Source of the DNA: DATGPD01 sp031423015
GTDB taxonomy: Bacteria; Planctomycetota; UBA1135; UBA2386
Assembly: GCA_031423015.1 (NCBI GenBank)
Contig: JANPER010000040.1
Coordinates: 62,001 to 126,000, forward strand
Length of the DNA stretch: 64,000 nucleotides
Direction: 5' to 3'
Shown in pieces: positions 53,745-61,619 of this stretch. Every line of letters starts with the position of its first letter. Positions within the stretch are counted from its first letter, which is position 1. The notes under the pieces are model-generated. The model ran no database searches and had not been told where the DNA came from. It saw only the letters and a list, made by a program, of their open reading frames with translations. The position numbers and the translations under genes were made by a program.

Positions 53745-54953
53745 TCAGTGGACGGTGACAGCTGCGACGTTGGTCAGCTCGACGGTGGCGCGGGCTGGGT
53801 CGGCGGCGGCGCACTGGATCGCGAGCACGAGGCCGGCGAGGGCCGCGTTGGGCGGCAGCGGCAGCCCGACCGCGCGATGCTCGCCCGCGCCGACGACGCC
53901 GATGTCGGCGACCAGTATCTGCCCGGGATCAAGCCAGAGCGTGCCAAACGGAGTCGCGGTCGGGTCGCGGACCAGGCCCACGAGCAAGACCGATACGTGT
54001 CCCGCCGGCGCGTAGAGATCGGTTTGCACTGTGCCGCCGGGCGGCGCCCCGTTTGCCAGGAGCGAGGGCACTCGCCGCGAAGCGAACGAGCGCTGCGTGC
54101 CGGCGATGGGCGGCGCGCCGCCCGAGCCCAGCAGGGGCAGCGTCGGATCGACGACCAAAGTGCCGCCGGTGGCCTGCACCGCCGGCGCCGACGTGGCCGG
54201 CAGCGCGGCGCCAGCGCGGCACGCGTCGGTCATGCTTCCCGAGAGCACCAGGTCGGTGTCGGTGACCGCGATGCCCGGTGACGGTGAAACCCGAGCGAGA
54301 CCATTGCTGAACCCGGCACCGCCGCTGACCTGACAGCGGGCGACGCTCACTGCGCTGAGTGCGGCAACCACGGCCGGTTGACTCGCGATGCCGTGCTCGG
54401 CGAAGGCGGACCCCGCGTTGCCGGTCATCGTGCAGCCGGTGACGCTGAGCGTGCTCGCTTCGACCCGGAGCCCCGGGCCGCCGACGAAGGTGCACTGGAC
54501 CGCGGTCACCGCGCGGCAACGCTCGAGCCGGCACGCCGGCTGCGCACCGATGGGCAGGAACGGCACGCTCGTCGTGAGCGCAGTGCGATCGAGGTGGATG
54601 CGCCCGGCGTTGCCGACGCACTCGAGCAAGGTCCAGCTGGCCGGCACCGCGCTGAAGCCCGACAACACGAAGGTCGCGCCGAGCGGCAGGCCGGTCACGC
54701 GCAGCGTCGTCGCCAACACCGCACCGGTGCCGAGGATCGTCACGCCGCGGTCGGTGGTCGCACCACGGTACACGCCTTGACGCACGGCGATCAGGTCGCC
54801 GTGGCCAGCGACCGCGAGCGCCGGCGGCAGGTCGGTGAAGTCATGCCCCGGTCCGGCCGCGGCGTCCACCACCCAGGTGCGCTGCGCCGCCAACGTCAGG
54901 GACAGACCCGCGCAACACCCGATCACCACGCTGATTCGCCGCACTTGCTGCAT
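53745..54953 (-). CDS. Secreted right-handed beta-helix-like protein
   Basis: 402 residues. A signal peptide (IGCCAGLSLTLAAQ) precedes WVVDAAAGPGHDFTDLPPALAVAGHGDLIAVRQGVYRG, the opening typical of DUF1565/pectin-lyase-fold 'right-handed parallel beta-helix' proteins. Repeated short strands with Cys/Thr follow (CTFVGGPGLRVEASTLSVTGCTMTG). The last 110 residues are the common C-terminal beta module. The ATG at 54953 has GAGG about 7 bases upstream. Its stop is 22 bases from the start of the FG-GAP gene, so the three form one operon. Confidence 0.8.
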   Translation of the reverse strand: MQQVRRISVVIGCCAGLSLTLAAQRTWVVDAAAGPGHDFTDLPPALAVAGHGDLIAVRQGVYRGATTDRGVTILGTGAVLATTLRVTGLPLGATFVLSGFSAVPASWTLLECVGNAGRIHLDRTALTTSVPFLPIGAQPACRLERCRAVTAVQCTFVGGPGLRVEASTLSVTGCTMTGNAGSAFAEHGIASQPAVVAALSAVSVARCQVSGGAGFSNGLARVSPSPGIAVTDTDLVLSGSMTDACRAGAALPATSAPAVQATGGTLVVDPTLPLLGSGGAPPIAGTQRSFASRRVPSLLANGAPPGGTVQTDLYAPAGHVSVLLVGLVRDPTATPFGTLWLDPGQILVADIGVVGAGEHRAVGLPLPPNAALAGLVLAIQCAAADPARATVELTNVAAVTVH

Positions 54954-55057
54954 GAGAAGCCTCGTGCACATCGTAGCGCGTCGGCACCGTCGGCACCCGG
55001 ACCGAGGGTCGCACTGTCGCAAGCGATGCCCGCGCTGGCGGGAGGGGACTTCCGTAC

Positions 55058-55198
55058 GTGCCGAAAACGCAGCTTGCTGCCCTTCTATCTCGCATCCGCA
55101 TGGTCTTGGCACGGTTCCTCCGCACCGGCGACATGCACAGCGAACTCGCGCGCGCGGTCGGCATGAAGGGGCATCACCGGGTCGGCGTTAGCGATTGA
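55058..55198 (+). CDS. Possible small protein or relic, 46 residues
   Basis: A GTG-initiated frame of 46 codons (QLAALLSRIRMVLARFLRTG ... MKGHHRVGVSD), with GGGAGGGG about 10 bases upstream. It lies in the 311-base gap 54954-55264 between two minus-strand genes, where nothing else is recognisable. No family is recognised; it could be a relic of a larger gene or chance. Confidence 0.25.
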   Translation: MPKTQLAALLSRIRMVLARFLRTGDMHSELARAVGMKGHHRVGVSD

Positions 55199-55264
55199 TC
55201 CGTCGGCGGCGACGCGTCGGCGCGCGGAACGAAGGTCGTCAGGCGGCCATCGCCGGCCAGGCGT

Positions 55265-58200
55265 TCACGGCCGCACGTGCATCACGCCCTGCATGATGCG
55301 CCAGTGCCCGGGGAAGGTGCAGACGTACGGATAGTCGCCAGGCGTCGTCGGCGCGGCAAACTCGAGGGTCGCGGTCTCACCTGGGTTGAGCAGGCGAATC
55401 GAGTGCAGCACGCGCGGGTCGGCGGGCACGAAGTTCTTCGCGAAGCCGTCGGCGCCCATCACGTCGGCGAGCGCGCCGATCGCCTCGAGCGACCCTGGGG
55501 CGAGGATCAACAAGTTGTGCTGCATCGCGTCGGGGTTGTGCAGGACGAGACGCACCGGCCGGCCGGCGGATACCGTGAACTCGGCCTGGTCGTAGCGCAT
55601 CTTCTCGGGCAGGGTGCGCAGGGTGACGACCTGCGGGTTGATCGCGGCGAGCGTCGCGCGCAGCGGCGCCGCATCCGCGGCGGGCAGCGCATGCGCAACC
55701 TGCTCGACCAACTCGACCACGCGCTTCCAGGTTGTGCTGTCCCGCTCTGGCGCCGGGGTAGCCGTCGCAACCGTCAGCAAGTCGCGCGCGAGCACCCCGG
55801 CCAACGCCGGCGGCATCGCCTCGCACCGCAGCTGCAAGAGCGCGTCGACCGCCGCCCCGCGCACCTGATCGGCGCGCACGAGCTGCGCCAGGCAGGTCAA
55901 CTTGGCCGCCCGCGCGCCGGGCACGCGCACCGACGCGGCGATCGCCGCGCGGCGCAGAGCCAAGCTGGCATCGACGCTCAGGGCCGATGCCGGAATCTCC
56001 TGCTTGCGGAACCCCGGCCCGCGCCACGACACGGTCAGGTGGTCGTCGCCACCAGCGTCGGAGTAGGTCACCACGATCGGATGCAGGCCCGCCTGCAAGT
56101 CGATCGTGCCCTGCTTCTCGACCACACCGTGCGGGCCGTCGTTCGCCACGACCTCGCGGTCGTCGATGTAGAGACGCGAGCCATCGTCAGACGCGGTGAA
56201 GAACGTGTACTTCCCGGCCGCCGACACGCTCAGCGTCGCCGAGAGCACCAGCGCATACGGCTCGCTCGCAATCCCGGGCACCTCGTGCGTGAAGCTCGGG
56301 ACCGTGCCCGTGGCCTTAGGCGTGAGCGCACCGAGGGTCTCGCGGCGCACGTCCACAAAGCTGCTCGCCTCATACAACGCGAAGGCCACGCCGGTGACGC
56401 CCACCGCGCCGCGAAGGTGTTCCGGCGTCTCGAACATCAGCGGCTGAACGCGCGCCCAGAGGTCGCTGGACTCGCTCGCTGGCTCGCCCGGAAGTTCACC
56501 GCCGAGCGCGATCCCGCGCAGCAACTCGCTGAGCCCGGCGACGCTGCCGCCGGCCGCCTGCCACGCCGGTGCCGCGGAATCAGCAGCGCGCACCCAAGCA
56601 CCGTAGGCCGCGGCGCGCACATCGCCGCGCCCGCTGTCGCGCGCGAGCGCCTGCACGTCGGCCAGCTTGCTGGTCAGCTCGGCGGGCGACCAGGTGACCA
56701 GCAGCTCGCTGAGGTCGCCGACCCCGGCCCCGTTCGCCGCCGCACCGCGCAAGGCACCGAGCAACTCGCTGAGCGGAGTCGCGCCGGTCTTGTGCGCCAG
56801 CGCATCCAGCGCGCTGCGTCGTTCGCGCGCCGGCACGCCGGCGCGCCCGAGCAGCGCCTTGCACACCGCCTCGGTGCGCGGCAGATGCGCCAGGTCCGCG
56901 GCGTCGACCATCTCGAGCAACCAGGCGAGGCCGGCCTCGTCGTCGTTTGCAAAGTTTGCAGACCCCTGGCCGGCGCGGATCGCTTCGGTCCACTGCGGGC
57001 GCAGGGTCAGACAGGTCTCGCGCAGCACGTAGCGCAAGAACCGATCGAGCGGCTGGCTCGCGGCGCGCAGCGCGATCTCCGCCGCGCGCGCGCTGGCAAA
57101 GAAGCTGCACGCGCGCACCGCCTCGGCGCGCACCCGCGCATCGGGATCGGCGCATAACCCGGCCAAGACCTCGAGCGCATCGGGGACCGCGTGTCGTACC
57201 TCGCACAGCACGCGCGTCGCCGCGGCGCGCGCGGGCGGCCGCGACGAGCGCAGCATGCGCCGCAGGTGATCGACGTCGACCGCGTCGCACTGCTGCTGCA
57301 ACCACAGCGCCTCCAGCAGATGGTGCTCGCGCTCGGGGGCATCGGCGGGCATCGCCGCCACCCACTGTTGCAACGCGTCGAGCACCTTCGCCCGCGGTCG
57401 GCTGGTCAACTCGCGACGCGCGCGGTAGCGCACCGGGTCGTCGCCTTCGGCCAACTGCGCGATCAACGCCGCCTCGCTGGCTTGGTGATTCGGCTTCGCG
57501 GTGAGCTTCGGCCCCTCGTTGCTGCTCACTCGGTAGACGCGGCCGTGCGCGCGGTCGCGGCTCGGGTCGCGCAGGTTGTGCTGCATGTGCCCGATGATCG
57601 GATTCTGCCAGTCGCTCACGTACACCGCGCCGTCGCCACCGATCTCGAGATCCACCGGCCGGAAGTTCGCGTCGGTCGACGACAGCAGCGGCTCGACTTC
57701 GGTGGCCTTGAAGCCCGCGCCGTCGTCCTCGAAGCGGTACTGCAGGACGCCGAGGAAGCCGATGCAGTTGGTGACCAGCCAGTTGCCCTGCATCGCGGCG
57801 GGGAAGTGCGCGCTCGACAAGATCGCCGTGCCGCCGCATGGGCGCGTGCGCTGGCGATACACGGCCGGCGCGCCACCGACCTTGCGCGGATGCTCGGTGT
57901 GCACCGAGATCGCGGTGCCCCAGTACGGCACGGCGCCCGTGCCGTCGGTGACGAAGTCTTGGCCCCAGCGATCGAACACGTGGCCGTGCGGGTTGGCGAA
58001 GCCGTAGGCCGCGTGCACCTCGAAGCGCTTGCTGCGTGGCTCGAAGCGGAACACGCCGGCGTTGAAGCTGCGCACCGGTGGCCCCCACGGCGTCTCGACG
58101 CCGGTGTGGTGGAAGGTGCCTTCCTGCATGTAGAGCGAGCCGCCCGGGCTGAACACGAAGCTGTTGATCGAGTGGTGCGTGTCGGCCGAGTCGAGACCCG

Positions 58201-59656
58201 AGAGCACGCGCGTGCGCACGTCGGCGCGATCGTCGCCGTCGGTGTCCTGCAAGAACCACAGGTCGGGCACCTGGGCGACGAGCACGCCGCCGTTCCAGAA
58301 GTCGAACCCGGTCGGGTTGTGCAGGTCGGAGGCGAACTCGATGCAACGGTCGGCGCGGCCGTCGCCGTCGTCGTCGGGCAGGATCAGGAGCTTGTCGTTG
58401 CGCGCGGTCTTGGGTTGCCAGTGCGGATAGGTCGGCCACGCCGTCACCCACAGTCGGCCGCGCGGATCGACCGCGGACTGGTTGGGGTTGACCAGCGCCG
58501 GGAACTGCTCTTCCGACGCGAAGAGATTGACCTGCAGGCCCGCCGGCACCGTCATCTTCGCGATTGCCTCTTCGCCGCCGAGGAACACGTGCGCACCGTC
58601 CTTGCCTTTGCCCTTGATGTTGGTCTCCACCGGCAAGAACGGCGGCGTGTTGCTGTCGTCGACGGCGAGGTCGGCACCGCGCGCCCGCGCCCAGATCACG
58701 CGATCGCGGTTCTCGGTCATCACGTCGAGCACCTCGAGTTCACGGTTCAGCACGTCGCGGTTGGTCTGCCCCGCCACGAACTGCAGGTCGCCGCGATCGC
58801 CGAAGATCGAGTAGCCGTCGGTGGTGCGGTGGCGGTGGAACCACGCGTCGTTCTTGGCGAGCACCGCGGTACGGATCGCGGCCTCGTGCGCCGCCGCCGG
58901 ACGCGCACCGACAAAGAGCGCGGCGTCGATGAGGTCGGCGAGGCGTCGGTTGCCAGACTCAGTCAGACGAATCCCGTCGATCGTCCACGGCTCGCCGCCC
59001 TTCAAATACGCCGCGCGCGTCGGCGCGAAGAGATCGACGAAGGCCGCCCCGTTCGCCGCGGCCACCTTCTGCATCGCCGCCGTGTAGGTCGCCAGGCGCG
59101 CGTTGATCGCACCCGGATCGGGAAGCGAAGGCTCCGCCAGCTTCTCTTGCGCGATCGGCGAGAACAGTACGACGCGCGTCTCACCCTTGCCGAACGTCTG
59201 ATGGCGCACGTGGTGCACGTAGGTCGTCAGGTCGGCTTCGAACTTCGGGAGCCCTGGGTCGCCGACGAACGACTCGTTCCGCCCAAAGAAGGCGAACACC
59301 ACGTCGGCCTTGCAGCGCGTCAGGTGCTGGTCGGGCGTGCCGAAGTTCTTCGAGCGCGGTCGCACGCTCACTTCGTCGCCGGCAACCCCGAGGTCGCGCA
59401 CCACGAGTTCGTGCTGCGGGAAGCGCGCGTGCAGCAGCGTCTCCAACCAACCGTCGTGCTGTGTGCGCTCGGCGAGACCGTCACCGACGATCGCGATGTG
59501 ATCGCCGCTTTGCAGAGTGAACGCCATCGCCTTTGGCGCGGCGTGCGCTTGCGCCAGGTCTAGGGTCACCAAGGTGACGATGGATGGCTTCCGCTCGCAG
59601 CCGGCGGCGATCATGGCAAGAGCACAGACGATGAGGGAACGGCGCGCGCACGGCAT
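55265..59656 (-). CDS. Giant lipoprotein: SGNH hydrolase, propeller, HEAT, PA14 and cupredoxin
   Basis: 1463 residues. Lipoprotein leader with lipobox IAAGC; an SGNH/GDSL-like domain (about 40-265: IVGDGLAER, FGRNES, DGIRLTESGN); a DUF7133/sorbosone-dehydrogenase-like propeller (about 365-740, with DDDGDGRADR and DTDGDDRADV loops); HEAT-like helical repeats (about 745-1050); a PA14 domain (about 1125-1250: TFFTASDDGSRLYIDD); and a C-terminal cupredoxin (about 1345-1463) with His in AMQHNLLIL and Cys, His, Met in YVCTFPGHWRIMQG. Related planctomycete proteins often add a CxxCH haem motif; none is seen. Start at 59656 is chosen for the lipobox. The start region is duplicated at 61309-61387. Confidence 0.88.
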   Translation of the reverse strand: MPCARRSLIVCALAMIAAGCERKPSIVTLVTLDLAQAHAAPKAMAFTLQSGDHIAIVGDGLAERTQHDGWLETLLHARFPQHELVVRDLGVAGDEVSVRPRSKNFGTPDQHLTRCKADVVFAFFGRNESFVGDPGLPKFEADLTTYVHHVRHQTFGKGETRVVLFSPIAQEKLAEPSLPDPGAINARLATYTAAMQKVAAANGAAFVDLFAPTRAAYLKGGEPWTIDGIRLTESGNRRLADLIDAALFVGARPAAAHEAAIRTAVLAKNDAWFHRHRTTDGYSIFGDRGDLQFVAGQTNRDVLNRELEVLDVMTENRDRVIWARARGADLAVDDSNTPPFLPVETNIKGKGKDGAHVFLGGEEAIAKMTVPAGLQVNLFASEEQFPALVNPNQSAVDPRGRLWVTAWPTYPHWQPKTARNDKLLILPDDDGDGRADRCIEFASDLHNPTGFDFWNGGVLVAQVPDLWFLQDTDGDDRADVRTRVLSGLDSADTHHSINSFVFSPGGSLYMQEGTFHHTGVETPWGPPVRSFNAGVFRFEPRSKRFEVHAAYGFANPHGHVFDRWGQDFVTDGTGAVPYWGTAISVHTEHPRKVGGAPAVYRQRTRPCGGTAILSSAHFPAAMQGNWLVTNCIGFLGVLQYRFEDDGAGFKATEVEPLLSSTDANFRPVDLEIGGDGAVYVSDWQNPIIGHMQHNLRDPSRDRAHGRVYRVSSNEGPKLTAKPNHQASEAALIAQLAEGDDPVRYRARRELTSRPRAKVLDALQQWVAAMPADAPEREHHLLEALWLQQQCDAVDVDHLRRMLRSSRPPARAAATRVLCEVRHAVPDALEVLAGLCADPDARVRAEAVRACSFFASARAAEIALRAASQPLDRFLRYVLRETCLTLRPQWTEAIRAGQGSANFANDDEAGLAWLLEMVDAADLAHLPRTEAVCKALLGRAGVPARERRSALDALAHKTGATPLSELLGALRGAAANGAGVGDLSELLVTWSPAELTSKLADVQALARDSGRGDVRAAAYGAWVRAADSAAPAWQAAGGSVAGLSELLRGIALGGELPGEPASESSDLWARVQPLMFETPEHLRGAVGVTGVAFALYEASSFVDVRRETLGALTPKATGTVPSFTHEVPGIASEPYALVLSATLSVSAAGKYTFFTASDDGSRLYIDDREVVANDGPHGVVEKQGTIDLQAGLHPIVVTYSDAGGDDHLTVSWRGPGFRKQEIPASALSVDASLALRRAAIAASVRVPGARAAKLTCLAQLVRADQVRGAAVDALLQLRCEAMPPALAGVLARDLLTVATATPAPERDSTTWKRVVELVEQVAHALPAADAAPLRATLAAINPQVVTLRTLPEKMRYDQAEFTVSAGRPVRLVLHNPDAMQHNLLILAPGSLEAIGALADVMGADGFAKNFVPADPRVLHSIRLLNPGETATLEFAAPTTPGDYPYVCTFPGHWRIMQGVMHVRP

Positions 59657-59701
59657 GGGACACACAGCGTCCCGCTGCGGGCCGGACAAGTCGAGGGTCA
59701 G
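59623..59701 (-). repeat. 79-bp direct repeat, left copy
   Basis: Covers the first 34 coding bases of the giant lipoprotein plus 45 bases upstream. It matches 61309-61387 at 76 of 79 positions. Flanks differ immediately outside. Together the copies bracket a 1.6-kb stretch holding a gene fragment, a DUF2442/DUF4160 pair and a WD40 relic. Confidence 0.93.
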
Positions 59702-60159
59702 CCTACGCCACGACTGGCTTCTGCACCGGGAACTGGTTCGCGGGGCACTCGACCAGCGCGGGCATCTTTTGGAACTACACCAACCCGTACACGAAGTTTC
59801 CCGCGCTCGACGGCGGTTTCTGCTGCGACCAACGCACGCTGTACGACGTGCGTACCAACACGCTGGTCTGGTACCTGCAGTACGACAAGTCGGTCTTCAC
59901 CATCCGTGGCTCGGCGCGTGTCGCGTACTCGACCGGCGGCAACATCCCGACCAACACCTGGGGGTCGTACGTCTTCGACCCCCAGTCCTTCGGCCGACCC
60001 GTGCTCGAGTGGCTCGACTACCCCCGAACCCTCGCCATCCCTCCACCAGCCGCCCGCCGCCGAGTCATCGCACCTCCCGCGACTGTGACGCGCCATGCCG
60101 GCTGCGGACTGCGACTGGTGTCGACCTACGCGGCAGCCATGGACTTGGCTCGCTCGTAG
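59698..60159 (+). pseudogene. Internal/3' fragment of a secreted-type protein gene
   Basis: A frame with protein-like composition, SAYATTGFCTGNWFAGHSTS, then FWNYTNPYTKFPALDGGF and TNTLVWYLQYDKSVFTIRG, running to a stop at 60159. The first two thirds (to about 60010) look like the Trp/Tyr/Thr-rich body of a secreted protein; the final part is Arg/Pro-rich and looks out of frame. It begins directly at the repeat boundary, without a start or signal peptide. Family unknown. Confidence 0.5.
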
Positions 60160-60377
60160 AGGGTCTCTGGCGCGATGTCGGCGCCTGTCGGCCACGCTAC
60201 GGTGCCGCCTTCGAGGAAGAACTTCTGGAAGGTGCTGACATCCTTCAGCGCTTCGAAGACTGGGCCCTCGAGCCAATCGGCGAAGTCGACCGTGCCCTCG
60301 AGGCCATCGTTGAAGGTCAAGTGGATCCGATACTCGCCGCGAGACTCCGCACGGATCACAGACGGAAGGAACTGCAT
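60126..60377 (-). CDS. DUF2442 domain protein
   Basis: 83 residues, normal for DUF2442 proteins. Characteristic pattern: YRIHLTFNDGLEGTVDFADWL, GPVFEALKDVSTFQKFFLEGGTV and WPTGADIAPETLYERA near the C-terminus. It starts 9 bases after the DUF4160 gene on the same strand. DUF4160/DUF2442 pairs are widespread in bacteria, often near mobile DNA, and are suspected toxin-antitoxin-like modules; that role is not proven. Confidence 0.9.
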   Translation of the reverse strand: MQFLPSVIRAESRGEYRIHLTFNDGLEGTVDFADWLEGPVFEALKDVSTFQKFFLEGGTVAWPTGADIAPETLYERAKSMAAA

Positions 60378-60386
60378 GATGCTTGG

Positions 60387-60647
60387 CTACTCCAGTGGGG
60401 CAATTCGTTCGAGGGTCTCGCCAACCCGCATGCGTTTCCAGTTGCTATCGAGCTCGTCGCGATGCGTGGTTGCCCAGTCCTTGATCAGACGCAGGGCCAC
60501 GCGCGATCGGATTGCGCCTGCCAGCACCTCGCCGTCGAACGTAACCGTCGCTTGCTGACCCTGGTGCTCCGCGTGAAAGTGTGGCACTCCGTGCTCGCGA
60601 TAGAACATGCGGATGATGATGCCGAAGAAGACCGAGATGACCGGCAC
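60387..60647 (-). CDS. DUF4160 domain protein
   Basis: 86 residues matching the full DUF4160 family: PVISVFFGIIIRMFYREHG then VPHFHAEHQGQQATVTFDG, with the conserved HFHA motif, and a C-terminal helix DELDSNWKRMRVGETLERI. It forms a two-gene operon with DUF2442. The pair sits inside a region flanked by 79-bp direct repeats, which supports mobility. The upstream gap 60648-60893 has no recognisable gene. Confidence 0.9.
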   Translation of the reverse strand: MPVISVFFGIIIRMFYREHGVPHFHAEHQGQQATVTFDGEVLAGAIRSRVALRLIKDWATTHRDELDSNWKRMRVGETLERIAPLE

Positions 60648-60893
60648 GGCTCGAGTATAGCCATCGTCTCCGAGAGCCGGCGGACGTTGACATCAACGAT
60701 GTCCGTCGTACTGCGAACTGCACTGCTGGCTCTCAGTTCGGAGCGCAGCGACAACCTGGGCCGAAGCGGTGTCGCACAGCTCTGCAGCCAGGCGCGCACC
60801 AGGATCAGGGCGGGATGGCAAGCACCGGGGCGCATCCCGCCACTATCGACATTCCACGCCGCAGCACCAAGGTGTCCTACGGCTCCGGCGGCC

Positions 60894-61310
60894 TCAGTGC
60901 CCCGCCGTCGCGTCCGCGATCCGTACCTCGCCGTTCTCGCAGCACGACGCGAGTATCAGATGATCGACGCTCCAGGCCACGCCGGTGACGACCGAATCGT
61001 GGCGCAGGGTCAGCACCTGCGTGTGCGTGGTCGAGTCCCAGACCCGCACGCAAAGTTGCGCTTGATGGCGAACTTGTCGCGGACTTCGCCGCGGTCCGAA
61101 TCGATCACGCCGAAGCGATCGTCCCACGTGCAACGGCCGAGCCAGCGCCCGTCGGCGCTCCAGACGATGTGGTGCACGGCGGCGTCCTCGACCACCACCG
61201 GCGCGCCAGCGGCATCGAACGGGTTCGCAATCCAGACGCTACGCGCCGACGCCACCGCCAAGCGATCGTCGCACGGGTTCCAGGCCAGCCGCCCCCAGCC
61301 GGGCGCGCCA
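60894..61310 (-). pseudogene. Frameshifted WD40-repeat gene fragment
   Basis: Reading leftwards, one frame gives LAWNPCDDRLAVASARSVW ... VVVEDAAVHHIVWSADGRWL to about 61055; a second frame continues LCVRVWDSTTHTQVLTLRHDS and GVAWSVDHLILASCCENGEV to a stop at 60894. Together they cover about three WD40 blades. The 5' end is fused in frame to the duplicated start of the giant lipoprotein (ATG at 61375). No kinase or other domain is attached. Confidence 0.8.
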
Positions 61311-61387
61311 CAGACGATGAGGGAACGGCGCGCGCACGGTATGGGACACACAGCGTCCCGCTGCGGGCCGGTCAAGTCGAGCGTCAG
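61309..61387 (-). repeat. 79-bp direct repeat, right copy
   Basis: Copy of 59623-59701 with three substitutions, containing a second start codon and first codons of the lipoprotein (TGPQRDAVCPIPCARRSLIVC minus one residue), now fused to a WD40 relic. From 61388 to 61619 no gene is recognisable. Confidence 0.93.
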
Positions 61388-61619
61388 AGCAGCGGCTAGG
61401 CTGAAGTGCCGACCTCACCGTGTCGGTTTATCTGTTGCCGCGCATCGGCGAGGAGGATCAAGGCTGACGCATCGACGCTCTTCGATCGGCTCGAAGTCGC
61501 CGGACAGTAGCCGGAAGCGCCGTGGCGCAACGGCACGTGGCCTGACATGGGGTTGCCCGCACTGCTTCCTCATGGACGGCGTCAGCCCGACGCGTCAGCA
61601 CGGTCGCTGAACCACCGGG

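Noticed and set aside
57191..59563. 790-codon open frame on the plus strand
   Set aside because: Antisense to the giant lipoprotein, with no domain or signal features; high GC makes long antisense frames common here.
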